Shown piece by piece: positions 35,382 to 44,319 of a stretch of 51,956 bases of DNA. Under the pieces are notes generated by a model. It had not been told where the DNA came from. It made no database searches and saw only the letters and a list, made by a program, of their open reading frames with translations. A program made the translations under genes and the position numbers. Every line of letters begins with the position of its first letter. The first letter of the stretch is position 1. The stretch is from Myxococcales bacterium (GTDB taxonomy: Bacteria; Myxococcota_A; Bradymonadia; Bradymonadales; GCA-2716585): positions 1-51,956 of the forward strand of contig PBBL01000084.1 in assembly GCA_002716585.1 (NCBI GenBank), given 5' to 3'.

Positions 35382-36653
35382 ATGTCCCTACAAGCCAGCG
35401 ATTACGATCTGCGGCGAACCCTGGTCCCTTTTGTCGCTCAGGTGCTGCACTACGGCCCGATGCGCTCCTACGCCCCTGAAGGGTGGCCGCTGCCCGTGGG
35501 CCACCCCGAGATCTACTTTGAGGACGACGTGGACGCGCTCATGCACGTGCTCCCGCAGGGGGTGTTGTGGGCGATGTGCAAGGTGGCCAACGGCTGGGAT
35601 CGTCGCGCGCTGCTGGTCGGTCGTGAGGTGTGGTCGGCGCAGGCGCGCCAGGAGCGCTTCTGGGAGGCCAACCACGCGTTGACGCTGGAGTTCGGCGAGG
35701 ACGCGGTGCAGCTGTGCGAAGGGCTGTTCAACGTGGTGGCGAAGCGCCCGCAGAAGGTCTCGGACGTCCCCAGGCATGGACACCACACGCCAAAGAAGGA
35801 GGTGGGGCGCCTGAAGGAGCTGGAGCTGAAGCGGACCGGGGAGCAGCTGCTGACCTACTGGATGCTGTCGGGGCTGTGGAAGGACATCGACCCGAACGCG
35901 CCCGAGACCCGGCATCGTGGGGACTCGGCGTGGGCGCCGCTGGTGTCTCACTTCGCGCGCACGCAGCCCATGCTGGAGCTGCGCCACGGCCCGTGGCTGA
36001 AGACCTCGCTGACCCCGTTCGACAAGAGCGAGGCGGCGAGCCACCCGATCGTGCGCTTGATCGAGGGGCCGCTCCGCCACACCCTCCCGTGGTGGCTGGA
36101 GCACAGCCTGGAGCGGTGGCTGGCGCTGGAGCATCACATCTGGCAGCGGGAGCCCGAGGGCTTCATCCAGGTGCGTCAGCGTCAGCGGGCGCTGCTCTCG
36201 ACCTGGATCGAGGCGATCGGCCACACGCAGTGGTTTCACCTGTTGACGCCGTTCATGGATCTGCTACGACGCCTGTGGCTGGGGCTGATCGCGGACGCGC
36301 TGCGCCCGGGGACGGCGGAGTCGGCGTCGGCGCAGGTGCCGCGCTTCCTGCCCGCCGAGGAGATCGCCTCGGTGGAGACGGAGGACGTCGTGGCGCGGGC
36401 GTTGGCGCTGCTGAACACGGTCTACAGTGGCGAGCGTCAGCAGGACCGGTACGCGATCCGGGAGGCCTGGGGGTCGTTGCTGGGGATCGGGTCGCAGCTG
36501 AGCGCGCTCTACGCCGCGGCGCGCCGGGTGCACCCGGCGGAGCGGGACGCCCACCACGTCTGGATCATCGATTGGTGGGCCCGCGAGAACAACGACGCGC
36601 TCCTTGAGCGCCTGGACACCATCGCGCGCGGCATCGAAGGTCGGTTGGGGTAG
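35382..36653 (+). CDS. 423-aa protein of unknown fold, second gene of the FtsH-like operon
   Basis: A 423-residue, helical, Trp/Leu/His-rich protein with no signal peptide or convincing membrane helix. Notable segments: VGHPEIYFEDDVDALMHVLP, PQKVSDVPRHGHHTPKKEVG (a His/Lys-rich loop), and RTGEQLLTYWMLSGLWKDID. The N-terminal third could be globular alpha/beta and the rest an all-helical scaffold. I do not recognise a family. It lies 114 bases after the first gene and 61 bases before the AAA+ protease gene on the same strand, and is most likely a dedicated partner of the protease. The ATG at 35382 has only a weak ribosome-binding site (acagag), so its translation may be low or coupled. Confidence 0.6.
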   Translation: MSLQASDYDLRRTLVPFVAQVLHYGPMRSYAPEGWPLPVGHPEIYFEDDVDALMHVLPQGVLWAMCKVANGWDRRALLVGREVWSAQARQERFWEANHALTLEFGEDAVQLCEGLFNVVAKRPQKVSDVPRHGHHTPKKEVGRLKELELKRTGEQLLTYWMLSGLWKDIDPNAPETRHRGDSAWAPLVSHFARTQPMLELRHGPWLKTSLTPFDKSEAASHPIVRLIEGPLRHTLPWWLEHSLERWLALEHHIWQREPEGFIQVRQRQRALLSTWIEAIGHTQWFHLLTPFMDLLRRLWLGLIADALRPGTAESASAQVPRFLPAEEIASVETEDVVARALALLNTVYSGERQQDRYAIREAWGSLLGIGSQLSALYAAARRVHPAERDAHHVWIIDWWARENNDALLERLDTIARGIEGRLG

Positions 36654-36714
36654 GCGACGCCAGCTCGCCACCAACGACCGCCGCTGCGCTCCATTACCTG
36701 ACCGAGGGGGACCC

Positions 36715-38907
36715 ATGAGCAACAGCCTGATCTCCATCTCTGAGCTTCCGATTGAGCTGACGCCCGATGAGGCGGTGGAGGAGACCTACCGGGAGGATCT
36801 GGACTGGATCGAGGAGAAGCTCCGCCTTGGCCTGAGCGTCCTGGTGGAGTGCGACAAGCAGCTGACCCTGTACCTCTACCGCGCGGTCCGTAACCGCCTG
36901 CGACGCGGCACCCCGCCGCAGCGGTGCGTGTTGATCAGCGGCCACTCCGCCCTGGAGAACAGCGGCCCGGGCATGAACCCGTCGCTGATGCAGGGGATCC
37001 TCAGCGAGCTGCGCCAGCAGGTCTACAGCGGCGAGCAGGGCCAGATCCTGGTGCTCCCCCACCTCGACGTGCTGACGACGACCACCAAGAGCGGCCTCAA
37101 CGTCGAGACCCGCGAGGCGATCGCGATGGTCTTTGAGAACCCGAACCTGGTGATGCTCGGCTTCAAGGACCCGCTCTTTGAGATCCCAGCGGTGATGGCC
37201 AACGTCTTCACCGCCAAGCGCGAAATCATTGGCATCCCCCGCGACGCCCTCCCTCGCCTCATCGTGCAGCGCGAGGCCCGCAAGTTCGCCGTCGAGCAGT
37301 TCAACCCGTTCGCGCTCTACAAGTACGTGTCCGGCCTGAACGCGGTGCGCTTTCGGCAGATCATGAACCACTTTACGGATCGGGTGGACTTTGACGAGAT
37401 GAACCCCGGCACGGCGGACGACATCTACCGTGAGATCCGGCAGATGACGATCTCATCGGACATGGAGCTGCCGAGCGTCGACATCGAGAAGGACATCGGG
37501 GGCTACAAGAAGGTCAAGACGCAGCTGGAGGAGGAGGTACTGTCGCTCCTGCGCTACAAGCAGGGGCTGACCAGCCGCGAGGAGATCCAGCGGATTGAGG
37601 AGATCGTCCCGAAGGGGATGATCTTCCTCGGCCCCCCGGGCACCGGCAAGACCTTCTTCGCCAAGGCGATGGCCACCGCGCTCAACGCGACGGTGTCGAT
37701 CGTCTCGGGGCCGGAGCTGAAGTCGAAGTGGGTCGGCGAGAGCGAGGAGAACCTGCGCCGGGTGTTCGCCAGGGCGCGGCGCAGCGCCCCATCGATCATC
37801 GTCTTTGATGAGATCGACTCGTTCGCGACCGCTCGCGGCACCTACACCGGCAGCGGCGTCGAGCACTCGATGGTCAACCAGCTGCTGACCGAGATGGACG
37901 GCTTCCGTAAGGAGGAGATGGTGTTCGTGGTGGGCACCACGAACTTCTCCGAGTCCCTGGACCCGGCGCTGCTTCGGCCTGGCCGCTTCGAGCTGCTGAT
38001 CGAGATCCCCTACCCGGGGTCGAGCGACCGGCGCGCCATCGGCGCCCTGTACAAGAAGAAGTTCAACCTCGACATGAGCGACGAGATGTTGGACTACCTC
38101 GTCGATAAGACCGGCGGCTACGTCGACGACCGACGCGGGATCCGCTTCTCGGGCGATCACATCTACGCGGTGTTCCGGGCGCTCAAGCGCGAGTTGATCC
38201 GCAAGGGCGGTGAGGCTGAGATCGACAAGGAGATGATCAACCGCGCCATCAGCACCAAGCGCAAGAAGAAGGTCTCCTTCTCCGATCAGGAGCGGCGCAC
38301 GATCGCGATCCATGAGGCGGGGCACGCCATCTGCGCCCACTACCTGCCCCACGCCTCGACGATCGAGAAGATCACGATCGCCACCGACGACACCGACGTG
38401 CTGGGCTACGTGCTGCGCTCCGTGCGCGAGAACAAGTACGTCACCACCCAGAACGAGCTGCTGGACGACATCTGTGTGCTCCTCGGGGGGCGCGTGGCCG
38501 AGAGCATCGCGATCGGCGACATCTCCGTGGGGGCCTACGACGATCTCCAGAAGGCGACCCTGCTGGCGCGCTCCATGATCGAGGAGCTGGGCATGGGGCA
38601 GACGCTCGGCCTGAGGGTCATCTCCGGGCGCGAGGGGTTGGGGCGGACGGCGCTCCGCGAGAACGTCTCCGACACCACCGAGGCGGCCGTCGATCAAGAG
38701 GTGCGCGACATGCTCGAAGAGCAGCGCGTCCGCGCCGAAGCGCTGATGCACGAGAAGCGCCAGCAGTTCGACCTCCTCGTGGAGACGTTGCTCACGGAAG
38801 GCACCATCGAGAAGGACAGGGTCGTCGAGATCCTCGGCGAGCCGGTCATCGCGGCCTCAAAGAAGAAGAAGAACGAAGAGACGGCGAACGAGCGAGAGGA
38901 CGACTGA
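36715..38907 (+). CDS. Soluble FtsH-like AAA+ zinc protease with a degenerate N-terminal AAA-like half
   Basis: A 730-residue protein. Residues ~25-200 resemble an AAA core that has lost its catalytic residues: VLVECDKQLTLYLYRAVRN at the P-loop place, ILVLPHLDVL at the Walker B place, and FENPNLVMLGFKDP like sensor 1. Residues ~260-510 are an active-looking FtsH AAA+ domain: Walker A GPPGTGKT (306-313), pore-loop region SKWVGESEENLRRVF, Walker B IIVFDEID (361-368), sensor 1 VFVVGTTN, arginine fingers in LLRPGRFE. Residues ~525-710 are an M41 peptidase with HEAGH (533-537) and third zinc ligand D610 in GAYDDLQKAT. There are no transmembrane helices, unlike housekeeping FtsH, so it should be cytoplasmic. 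It probably unfolds and degrades specific targets chosen by the neighbouring small proteins. Confidence 0.88.
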   Translation: MSNSLISISELPIELTPDEAVEETYREDLDWIEEKLRLGLSVLVECDKQLTLYLYRAVRNRLRRGTPPQRCVLISGHSALENSGPGMNPSLMQGILSELRQQVYSGEQGQILVLPHLDVLTTTTKSGLNVETREAIAMVFENPNLVMLGFKDPLFEIPAVMANVFTAKREIIGIPRDALPRLIVQREARKFAVEQFNPFALYKYVSGLNAVRFRQIMNHFTDRVDFDEMNPGTADDIYREIRQMTISSDMELPSVDIEKDIGGYKKVKTQLEEEVLSLLRYKQGLTSREEIQRIEEIVPKGMIFLGPPGTGKTFFAKAMATALNATVSIVSGPELKSKWVGESEENLRRVFARARRSAPSIIVFDEIDSFATARGTYTGSGVEHSMVNQLLTEMDGFRKEEMVFVVGTTNFSESLDPALLRPGRFELLIEIPYPGSSDRRAIGALYKKKFNLDMSDEMLDYLVDKTGGYVDDRRGIRFSGDHIYAVFRALKRELIRKGGEAEIDKEMINRAISTKRKKKVSFSDQERRTIAIHEAGHAICAHYLPHASTIEKITIATDDTDVLGYVLRSVRENKYVTTQNELLDDICVLLGGRVAESIAIGDISVGAYDDLQKATLLARSMIEELGMGQTLGLRVISGREGLGRTALRENVSDTTEAAVDQEVRDMLEEQRVRAEALMHEKRQQFDLLVETLLTEGTIEKDRVVEILGEPVIAASKKKKNEETANEREDD

Positions 38908-38955
38908 GCGCATCAGGCACCGGTCGCGATCCGTACACCGAGATAGGAGAAGTCC

Positions 38956-39231
38956 ATGTCTGCTGAGATCAAGGTTCACCTCCGTTACAACCTGGAGACG
39001 GGCAAGAAGGACATCGTCATCGAGTACGACTCCGAGGACGACGCGCTGCCCTATGAGCATGAGCAGCGCCACCGCCAGCTCGTTGAGGAGCTGGTCGGCA
39101 AGGGCATCCTCGACTCCGACGACGTGGGCAACGTGCTCGTCGGCCGCGTGGAGAAGGACGCGCAGGGCGCCCCGGTCGTCAAGCCGGAGGCCCCGGCTCA
39201 ACAGCCCGAGGCGGTCGGCGAGGGGAGCTGA
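38956..39231 (+). CDS. 91-aa protein, last gene of the FtsH-like operon
   Basis: A 91-residue acidic protein with a compact N-terminal beta/alpha domain (IKVHLRYNLETGKKDIVIEY, then EHEQRHRQLVEELVGKGIL) and a Pro/Ala/Gln-rich tail. The layout is reminiscent of small DUF2997-like or FtsH-ternary accessory proteins, which I cannot confirm. AGGAG at 38945-38949 lies 6 bases before the ATG, and the gap from the protease stop is 48 bases. It could be a degron-bearing substrate, adaptor or inhibitor of the protease. Confidence 0.65.
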   Translation: MSAEIKVHLRYNLETGKKDIVIEYDSEDDALPYEHEQRHRQLVEELVGKGILDSDDVGNVLVGRVEKDAQGAPVVKPEAPAQQPEAVGEGS

Positions 39232-39242
39232 CCTGCGATGAG

Positions 39243-39268
39243 GGCCGCGGGTGATGAAGCGCGCGGCC
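39243..39268. terminator. Hairpin between convergent genes
   Basis: ggccgcg (39243-39249) pairs with cgcggcc (39262-39268) around a 12-base loop, between the end of the FtsH-like operon and the convergent giant gene. There is no T tract; it could serve either strand. Confidence 0.45.
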
Positions 39269-39303
39269 AGCGCCCGGTCCTGCTCCTGCCGGGGAGGCCC
39301 GGG

Positions 39304-42300
39304 TCAGCCGTGTGAGTGATCCTGGAGGTACTGCGCGACGATCTTCTGGGCGCGGAGCCGCTGCGGCTTGGGGCCGTAGGGCGAGTAGTTGACCAGGAGC
39401 CCGGGCATGTGGTGCAGCTCCTCAGCGGCCAGCTCGCGGATGCGAGGCTTGCCGTGGTTGAGCGCCTCGATGAGCCAGCGGGTGCGATCATCCTGGGAGT
39501 GCTCTCGCCACCAACGACTCCACTTGCGCTTGTTCTTACCCAGATCCTCGAACGCGATCTGACACAACGCCCGATGAACGCTGTCCGAGACGCGGTGGTG
39601 CGGGCTCTCCAGCAGCTCGATCAGCTGCGGCACGGCCCGCGTCTCGGCGAGCGCGCCGATGGCGAGCGACGCCTGTTCGAGCATCCAGGTGTCCTGGCTG
39701 GAGTGAAGGATGTAGTGGATCTGACGCAGCACCTCGCGGTAGCTCGGGCTGCCGCGGTAGCTGCGGATGATCAGCCGTGCCACCCCCCGTATCTGGCTGT
39801 CGCGATCGAACAGCCGCTTGACGAGCTGCCCAAGCACCGGCTCGTAGCGCACCCGCGTAAAGTAGAAGGTCGAGTAGAAGCGGATCTCGACGCTCGGGTG
39901 CTCAAAGAAGGTGCTGATCGCAGGCGCCGCGAGATCCCCGAGCTGAACGAGGATGGAGAGCAGCGGTCCGTGCTGCTCAACCGGAGGCAGCTTCGTGACC
40001 GAGTAGGAGTAGTGATCGAGGCGGATCGGGCCAGGGAACTGCTCCAGCAGCGCGGGGAGCGCCATGCCGCCGCTCGCCATCAACAGGTCGGTCGCCGATG
40101 AGACCTCAAGCGGGTCGGTGCTCGCGAGCTGCTTGACCACCGGACGGTAGCGCTTGAGCGCCGCGGCGGTCTCGGGATCGAAGATCACTTCATCTTCGGC
40201 GAGCGACTCGTCTTCAAGGATCTCGTCGTCGGAGAGGACCTCCAGCTCCAGCGTGCCCGCGTCGATCAACTCGACATCCTCCGACGGCGGCGAGGCCCCG
40301 GGGGGGAGCGACGGGACCCTCTCGGGGGCGCCCTCCTCGGATTCGGGCTCCCCTTCGACGATCAGCTCAGGCTCGATGGCGAGCAGGTCGATCTCCTCGG
40401 GCTCGATCTCGGGTACATCGCCCGTTGACTCCTGTGGCACGTCCGAGTCGGTCGCCTCGACGTGGAGCCCTGAGTCCTTCGTCGGTTGAGGCACCATCGC
40501 CTTGATGGGCTGTGAGGGGGGCGGCGGCTTGAGCGTACCGTCCGCGTTGATCCGAGGCGTCTCAGGCGGCTTGTCCTTCACCTCGTCAAACAGCGAAGGG
40601 AACTCCTCGCCGGACGAGCTGCGGACCTGGTAGCCCGGCTCGGTGGAGCCAGGAGGTCGGGCCAGCTCGCCGGACGCGTCGGGGTCATCGGCGTCGGGGT
40701 CTTCTTCAAGCGCGACCAACTCAACATCAAGCAGCTCAGGCTTGTCTGAGTCGCCTGGTTCCTGCGCCGTGTGTTGCTCCGGCTCCTCACCTGAGAGGGC
40801 GTCGGGGTCTGCGGGCTCAGGCAGAGCGCTGTCCTCGGAGGGAGCGTCGGAGTGGAAGGAGGGGGCGTCGGGGCCGCCCAGTTCGAGCAGGGCGCCGTCC
40901 TCGGAGGGGTCATCGGGGTGGAAGGAGGGGGCGTCCGGGCCGCCCAGCTCCAACACGGGAGCGGGGTCCTCGGCGGGAGGCGCGTCGGGGGCGTCCAGCT
41001 CCGGCGCCGGGTTGTCTTCGGAGGGCGCGTCGGAGTGAAAGGAGGGGGCGTCCGGGCCACCCAGCTCCAACACGGGAGTGTCCTCAGAGGGCGCGTCGGA
41101 GTGGAAGGAGGGGGCGTCGGGACCACCCAGCTCCAACACCGGGGTGTCCTCGGAGGGGTCATCGGAGTGAAAAGAGGGGGCATCCGGGCCGCCCAGCTCC
41201 AACACGGGAGCGGGGTCCTCGGCGGGAGGGGCTGGTTCGGGCGCCTTCGGGGCCTTCGCTGTGCCTGGGCGACCAAGCGCGAGCGCGGGCAGGATCATCG
41301 TCGATCCGCCCTGGCTGCTCGGCTCATCGCCTTCTTCGACTGCGTTCGATGGAGCGGGCGCCTCCTCCGTGCTGGCTTCGTCGTGTCGCTCTGCGGCGCG
41401 CTGAGGCGCGGCGTCTGCCTGGGTGGAGGCAGGAGCGCTCGCCTTTGGCTCGGCGTCGGTTGGGAAGTCTGGGAGGTCTGGGAGATCAAAGTCGTCTGGC
41501 AGATCCCAGCCCACGTCGAAGTCCGACTTGAGTATGGAGCCGGGGGCGTCGCTCGGCTTGAACAGATCGGGCTCTTTGTCCCCCTGCTCTCCTGCGCTCT
41601 CAAGCGACAGGTCGGGCTCAGCGGGGATGGGGGGCCTGGCGTCGCCCTCGGGCTGCGCCGGGGCTCCCGCTCCGTCGTCCGACGGGGGGGCGCTGTGGTC
41701 GCTGGGGGCCGGGTCGAGGTCATCCGGGCGGATGCTGGGGATGAGCATCGTCGGCGCGCTGGCCTCAAGGTCGCTCGGAGGCGGCGTCGGAGGCTCGTCG
41801 GTGCGGGCGGGTGCGGCGTCGAGATCGGGGGCGGCGTTGGTCTCGGCGTCAGGAGCGTCGAGATCGGGGGCGGCGCTGGCCTCGACGTCGGGAGCGTCGA
41901 GGTCACCTGATACGACGCGGGGAGCATCCAGGATGGTGTCCGGCGGGCCATCGTCTACGGTAGGTAGCGGCGGGGCTGCCGGTGTGGTGGCGGGCGTGGG
42001 TGGTGAAGGCGCCACCGGGGCTGCCTCGGTCGGGATGGGAGGCGGCGTCGCGGCGCTCGGTGCAGGCGCCTCCGGGCGGCTGGGCTGCTCGGCTCGGGGG
42101 CGGTCGGGCGACTCGGGGCGAGCCTGTGGTCGGGGGCGCGCGCTGGTCGCCTCGGGTTGCAGCGGGAGGGCCTCGCGCCGCGTGGGCTGGGGAGCCGTGG
42201 CGGGGCGGCGGCTGCGGCTCGTGGGTGGCTTGCCGACGTTCTGTTGGCGTCGGTAGCGCGCGGGCAGCGGCGGGATCCGCAGCTCGCTCGGGGGCAGCTC

Positions 42301-43440
42301 CTTGCGCTTCATGAGCTTGATGATGCGCTCAAGGGCGGTGGAGACCTCGCTGACCACCTTGAAGAGGGGGTTCAGAGACTCGATGTCGATGTAGAGGTCG
42401 TTGTCGTCGAGCAGCAGGAGCAGCCCGGCGCGGGGGCCGACCCGGATCGGGATGAGGACGATCTGCTCGGGCGGGATCTGGTCGAAGCTCTGGTAGAGGA
42501 TGTCGATGTTGACGCCCTCAGGATCGCCCTGGTAGCAGTTGTCGCCCTTGCAGACCTGATCGAGGAGGCTCTGCTCGGGGATCGGGAGCTTGAAGCGGCG
42601 GATCCGGTCGTCGGGATCGCGCAGCCCGGCGGCGATGTAGCCCTGGAGGCGGTTGCGGGCGACGACGAGGAGGACGCGGCGCTGCGCGAAGTTGCCCGAG
42701 TAGCCCAGGAGCAGCTCAAGGCAGGTGTCGCGGCTGTAGCACTCCGAGAGGAAGTCGCTGACCTCGGTGGGATCCCAGCCGAGGCCGAGCTGCATGTCGC
42801 GGGGGATGACGGTGGCGGTGGCGGTGTTGCTGCTCGGGGCGCCGAGGGGGCTGTGCAGCTCTTGATCCTGCGACTCGTGCGGGAGCTTGATCGCCTGGAT
42901 CGAGAGGGTGCGGTTGCTCTTGGAGACGCTGTGCCCGAGGTGGGAGGAGGTGCCCAGGCGCATCTGCTGGGGGAAGCGGTTGATCAGGCGCTCGAAGCGG
43001 CGCGGCAGCTCACGGCCAAAGAACTGGTTGAGCGCCTGGAGGAAGCGAAACTCGGGAGCGATGAACTGGACGAACTCGTACTCGGTCATGCGCTGCAGAC
43101 CCTCGAGGATCTGCGGCTCGAGGGGGTCCACGACGAGGGCGTCGACCTGCTTGCCCGGGTGGATGCGGATCGGGAGCAGGTTGAGCCGCTCGACGGTCTC
43201 GATGTCGAGGAGGCCGATGGCGTCCGGGTCGAGGTTGGTGTAATGGTTGGTCTCGGCGGGGCGCGTGTTGTGCGCCATGGCGAGGTAGTGCACCAGCTCG
43301 GCTTCACTGATGACGCCCATCTCGAGGAGGTTGGTCCCGAGGCGTCCGCCGAAGATGACCTGACGTTGTAGGGCCTCTTCCATCTTTTCGATGGAGACGA
43401 CACTGTTCTGGACCAGAAGTGAAGAGAATTTCTTCGCCAT
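39304..43440 (-). CDS. 1378-aa MshEN-domain protein with tandem repeats and C-terminal HEAT-like region
   Basis: N-terminal ~170 residues form a GspE/MshEN-like domain (FGGRLGTNLLEMGVISEAEL ... LNLLPIRIHPGKQVDALVVD). Some MshEN domains bind c-di-GMP through an RLGxxL-type motif, which is present here. A ~200-residue regulatory-looking domain follows (FLSECYSRDTCLELLLGYSG..., YLYIDIES), then ~600 residues of Pro/Ala/Asp-rich disordered sequence holding about five copies of a 21-residue repeat (LELGGPDAPSFHSDxPSED). The last ~280 residues are HEAT/PBS-lyase-like helices (TDPLEVSSATDLLMASGGMA, AISTFFEHPSVEIRFYSTF, VPQLIELLESPHHRVSDSV). No ATPase motif is present, so it is not a secretion ATPase. 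Probably a large scaffold, perhaps linked to type IV pili or motility. The start at 43440 is preferred; an in-frame ATG at 43449 is possible. Confidence 0.8.
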   Translation of the reverse strand: MAKKFSSLLVQNSVVSIEKMEEALQRQVIFGGRLGTNLLEMGVISEAELVHYLAMAHNTRPAETNHYTNLDPDAIGLLDIETVERLNLLPIRIHPGKQVDALVVDPLEPQILEGLQRMTEYEFVQFIAPEFRFLQALNQFFGRELPRRFERLINRFPQQMRLGTSSHLGHSVSKSNRTLSIQAIKLPHESQDQELHSPLGAPSSNTATATVIPRDMQLGLGWDPTEVSDFLSECYSRDTCLELLLGYSGNFAQRRVLLVVARNRLQGYIAAGLRDPDDRIRRFKLPIPEQSLLDQVCKGDNCYQGDPEGVNIDILYQSFDQIPPEQIVLIPIRVGPRAGLLLLLDDNDLYIDIESLNPLFKVVSEVSTALERIIKLMKRKELPPSELRIPPLPARYRRQQNVGKPPTSRSRRPATAPQPTRREALPLQPEATSARPRPQARPESPDRPRAEQPSRPEAPAPSAATPPPIPTEAAPVAPSPPTPATTPAAPPLPTVDDGPPDTILDAPRVVSGDLDAPDVEASAAPDLDAPDAETNAAPDLDAAPARTDEPPTPPPSDLEASAPTMLIPSIRPDDLDPAPSDHSAPPSDDGAGAPAQPEGDARPPIPAEPDLSLESAGEQGDKEPDLFKPSDAPGSILKSDFDVGWDLPDDFDLPDLPDFPTDAEPKASAPASTQADAAPQRAAERHDEASTEEAPAPSNAVEEGDEPSSQGGSTMILPALALGRPGTAKAPKAPEPAPPAEDPAPVLELGGPDAPSFHSDDPSEDTPVLELGGPDAPSFHSDAPSEDTPVLELGGPDAPSFHSDAPSEDNPAPELDAPDAPPAEDPAPVLELGGPDAPSFHPDDPSEDGALLELGGPDAPSFHSDAPSEDSALPEPADPDALSGEEPEQHTAQEPGDSDKPELLDVELVALEEDPDADDPDASGELARPPGSTEPGYQVRSSSGEEFPSLFDEVKDKPPETPRINADGTLKPPPPSQPIKAMVPQPTKDSGLHVEATDSDVPQESTGDVPEIEPEEIDLLAIEPELIVEGEPESEEGAPERVPSLPPGASPPSEDVELIDAGTLELEVLSDDEILEDESLAEDEVIFDPETAAALKRYRPVVKQLASTDPLEVSSATDLLMASGGMALPALLEQFPGPIRLDHYSYSVTKLPPVEQHGPLLSILVQLGDLAAPAISTFFEHPSVEIRFYSTFYFTRVRYEPVLGQLVKRLFDRDSQIRGVARLIIRSYRGSPSYREVLRQIHYILHSSQDTWMLEQASLAIGALAETRAVPQLIELLESPHHRVSDSVHRALCQIAFEDLGKNKRKWSRWWREHSQDDRTRWLIEALNHGKPRIRELAAEELHHMPGLLVNYSPYGPKPQRLRAQKIVAQYLQDHSHG
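40840..41220. repeat. 63-base tandem repeat inside the giant MshEN protein gene
   Basis: About five in-frame copies of a 63-base unit encode LELGGPDAPSFHSDxPSED (minus strand). Copies differ by a few substitutions and one is interrupted by a shorter variant (NPAPELDAPDAPP). The DNA similarity implies recent duplication and the potential for length change between strains or assembly collapse. Confidence 0.8.
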
Positions 43441-43530
43441 CCTTGTCATTCCCGAGAGTGGAGCGTAGGGCGTCTTATCTGGAGTGCAGACCCGAGCGCG
43501 CCGATGAAGTTCTAGACAGGCACGGCCGAC

Positions 43531-43555
43531 CCTGTTCTCCTGCTACCTTAACAGG
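43531..43555. promoter_or_regulatory. Inverted repeat in the divergent region before the KdsC-like gene
   Basis: cctgtt (43531-43536) and aacagg (43550-43555) are 13 bases apart, in the ~190-base gap between divergent genes. It could be an operator or a small hairpin. The evidence is weak. Confidence 0.25.
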
Positions 43556-43633
43556 AACCCGCCGGGGTGGGGAACCCTGAAGGGTGACAAAATCCGCCTC
43601 CCCTCGGGGGGCGCGCGTGATGTGGAGCGCTCC

Positions 43634-44152
43634 ATGACGACCCTCAACCCCTTGTCTTCGCTCGATCCGGCGCGCCTCGCGCGCCTGGAGCTGCTCATCG
43701 TGGACTGCGACGGTGTCATGACCGACGGCCGGGTGTGGCTGGACGCGAGCGGCCGGGAGACCAAGGCCTTCAGCGTCATCGACGGCCACGGCCTGTGGAT
43801 GCTGCGCGAGGACGGCGTGCGGCTGGGGATGATCACCCGTGACCGCAGCGGCATCCCCGCCGTTCGAGCCCGCAAGCTTCAGTTTGACATCATCCATACC
43901 GCCATCGACCACAAGGGCGCCTGTGTCCGCGCGATGCTCTCCGAGCAGGGGCTCGACGCCGACGTCGTCGGCTACATGGGGGACGACATCCCCGACCTGG
44001 AGGCGTTCGCCGAGGTCGGGTTGAGGGTCGCGCCCGCGAGCGCTCGCCCCGAGGTGCTGCGCGCCGCGGACGCGGTCACCGACGCCTCGGGAGGGCACGG
44101 CGCGGTCCGCGAGCTGTGCGACGCGGTGCTCGCCGCGCGCCGCGGCGCCTGA
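43634..44152 (+). CDS. KdsC-like HAD phosphatase
   Basis: A 172-residue HAD phosphatase of the C0 (KdsC) type: LLIVDCDGVMTDGRVW (nucleophile Asp of DxD), MITRDRS (motif II), HKG (motif III Lys), and MGDDIPDLE (motif IV). Length and lack of a cap domain match KDO-8-phosphate or 9-phosphononulosonate phosphatases, which act as tetramers. The following NeuB-like synthase suggests that it dephosphorylates a nonulosonic acid-9-phosphate, though KDO-8-phosphate for LPS is equally possible. The ATG at 43634 has GGAG 6 bases upstream; an in-frame GTG at 43622 would add four residues. Confidence 0.85.
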   Translation: MTTLNPLSSLDPARLARLELLIVDCDGVMTDGRVWLDASGRETKAFSVIDGHGLWMLREDGVRLGMITRDRSGIPAVRARKLQFDIIHTAIDHKGACVRAMLSEQGLDADVVGYMGDDIPDLEAFAEVGLRVAPASARPEVLRAADAVTDASGGHGAVRELCDAVLAARRGA

Positions 44153-44319
44153 CCGCCTCGGGCCGTCGCCAGAGAGTACAAGCCACCTCTGGAGTGTGCC
44201 TCCGTTGCCCCGACTCGCCAAAACATTTTTAGGGACCGCGCTCAGCTGCCGATGGGAACACTGTCACACGGTCTGAGGCCAGGATGAGCCTGGCACGCAC
44301 CCACACAGGAGAGCTGACC

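Noticed and set aside
40840..41220. CRISPR-like array
   Set aside because: The periodic sequence is an in-frame 63-base protein-coding repeat without spacers.
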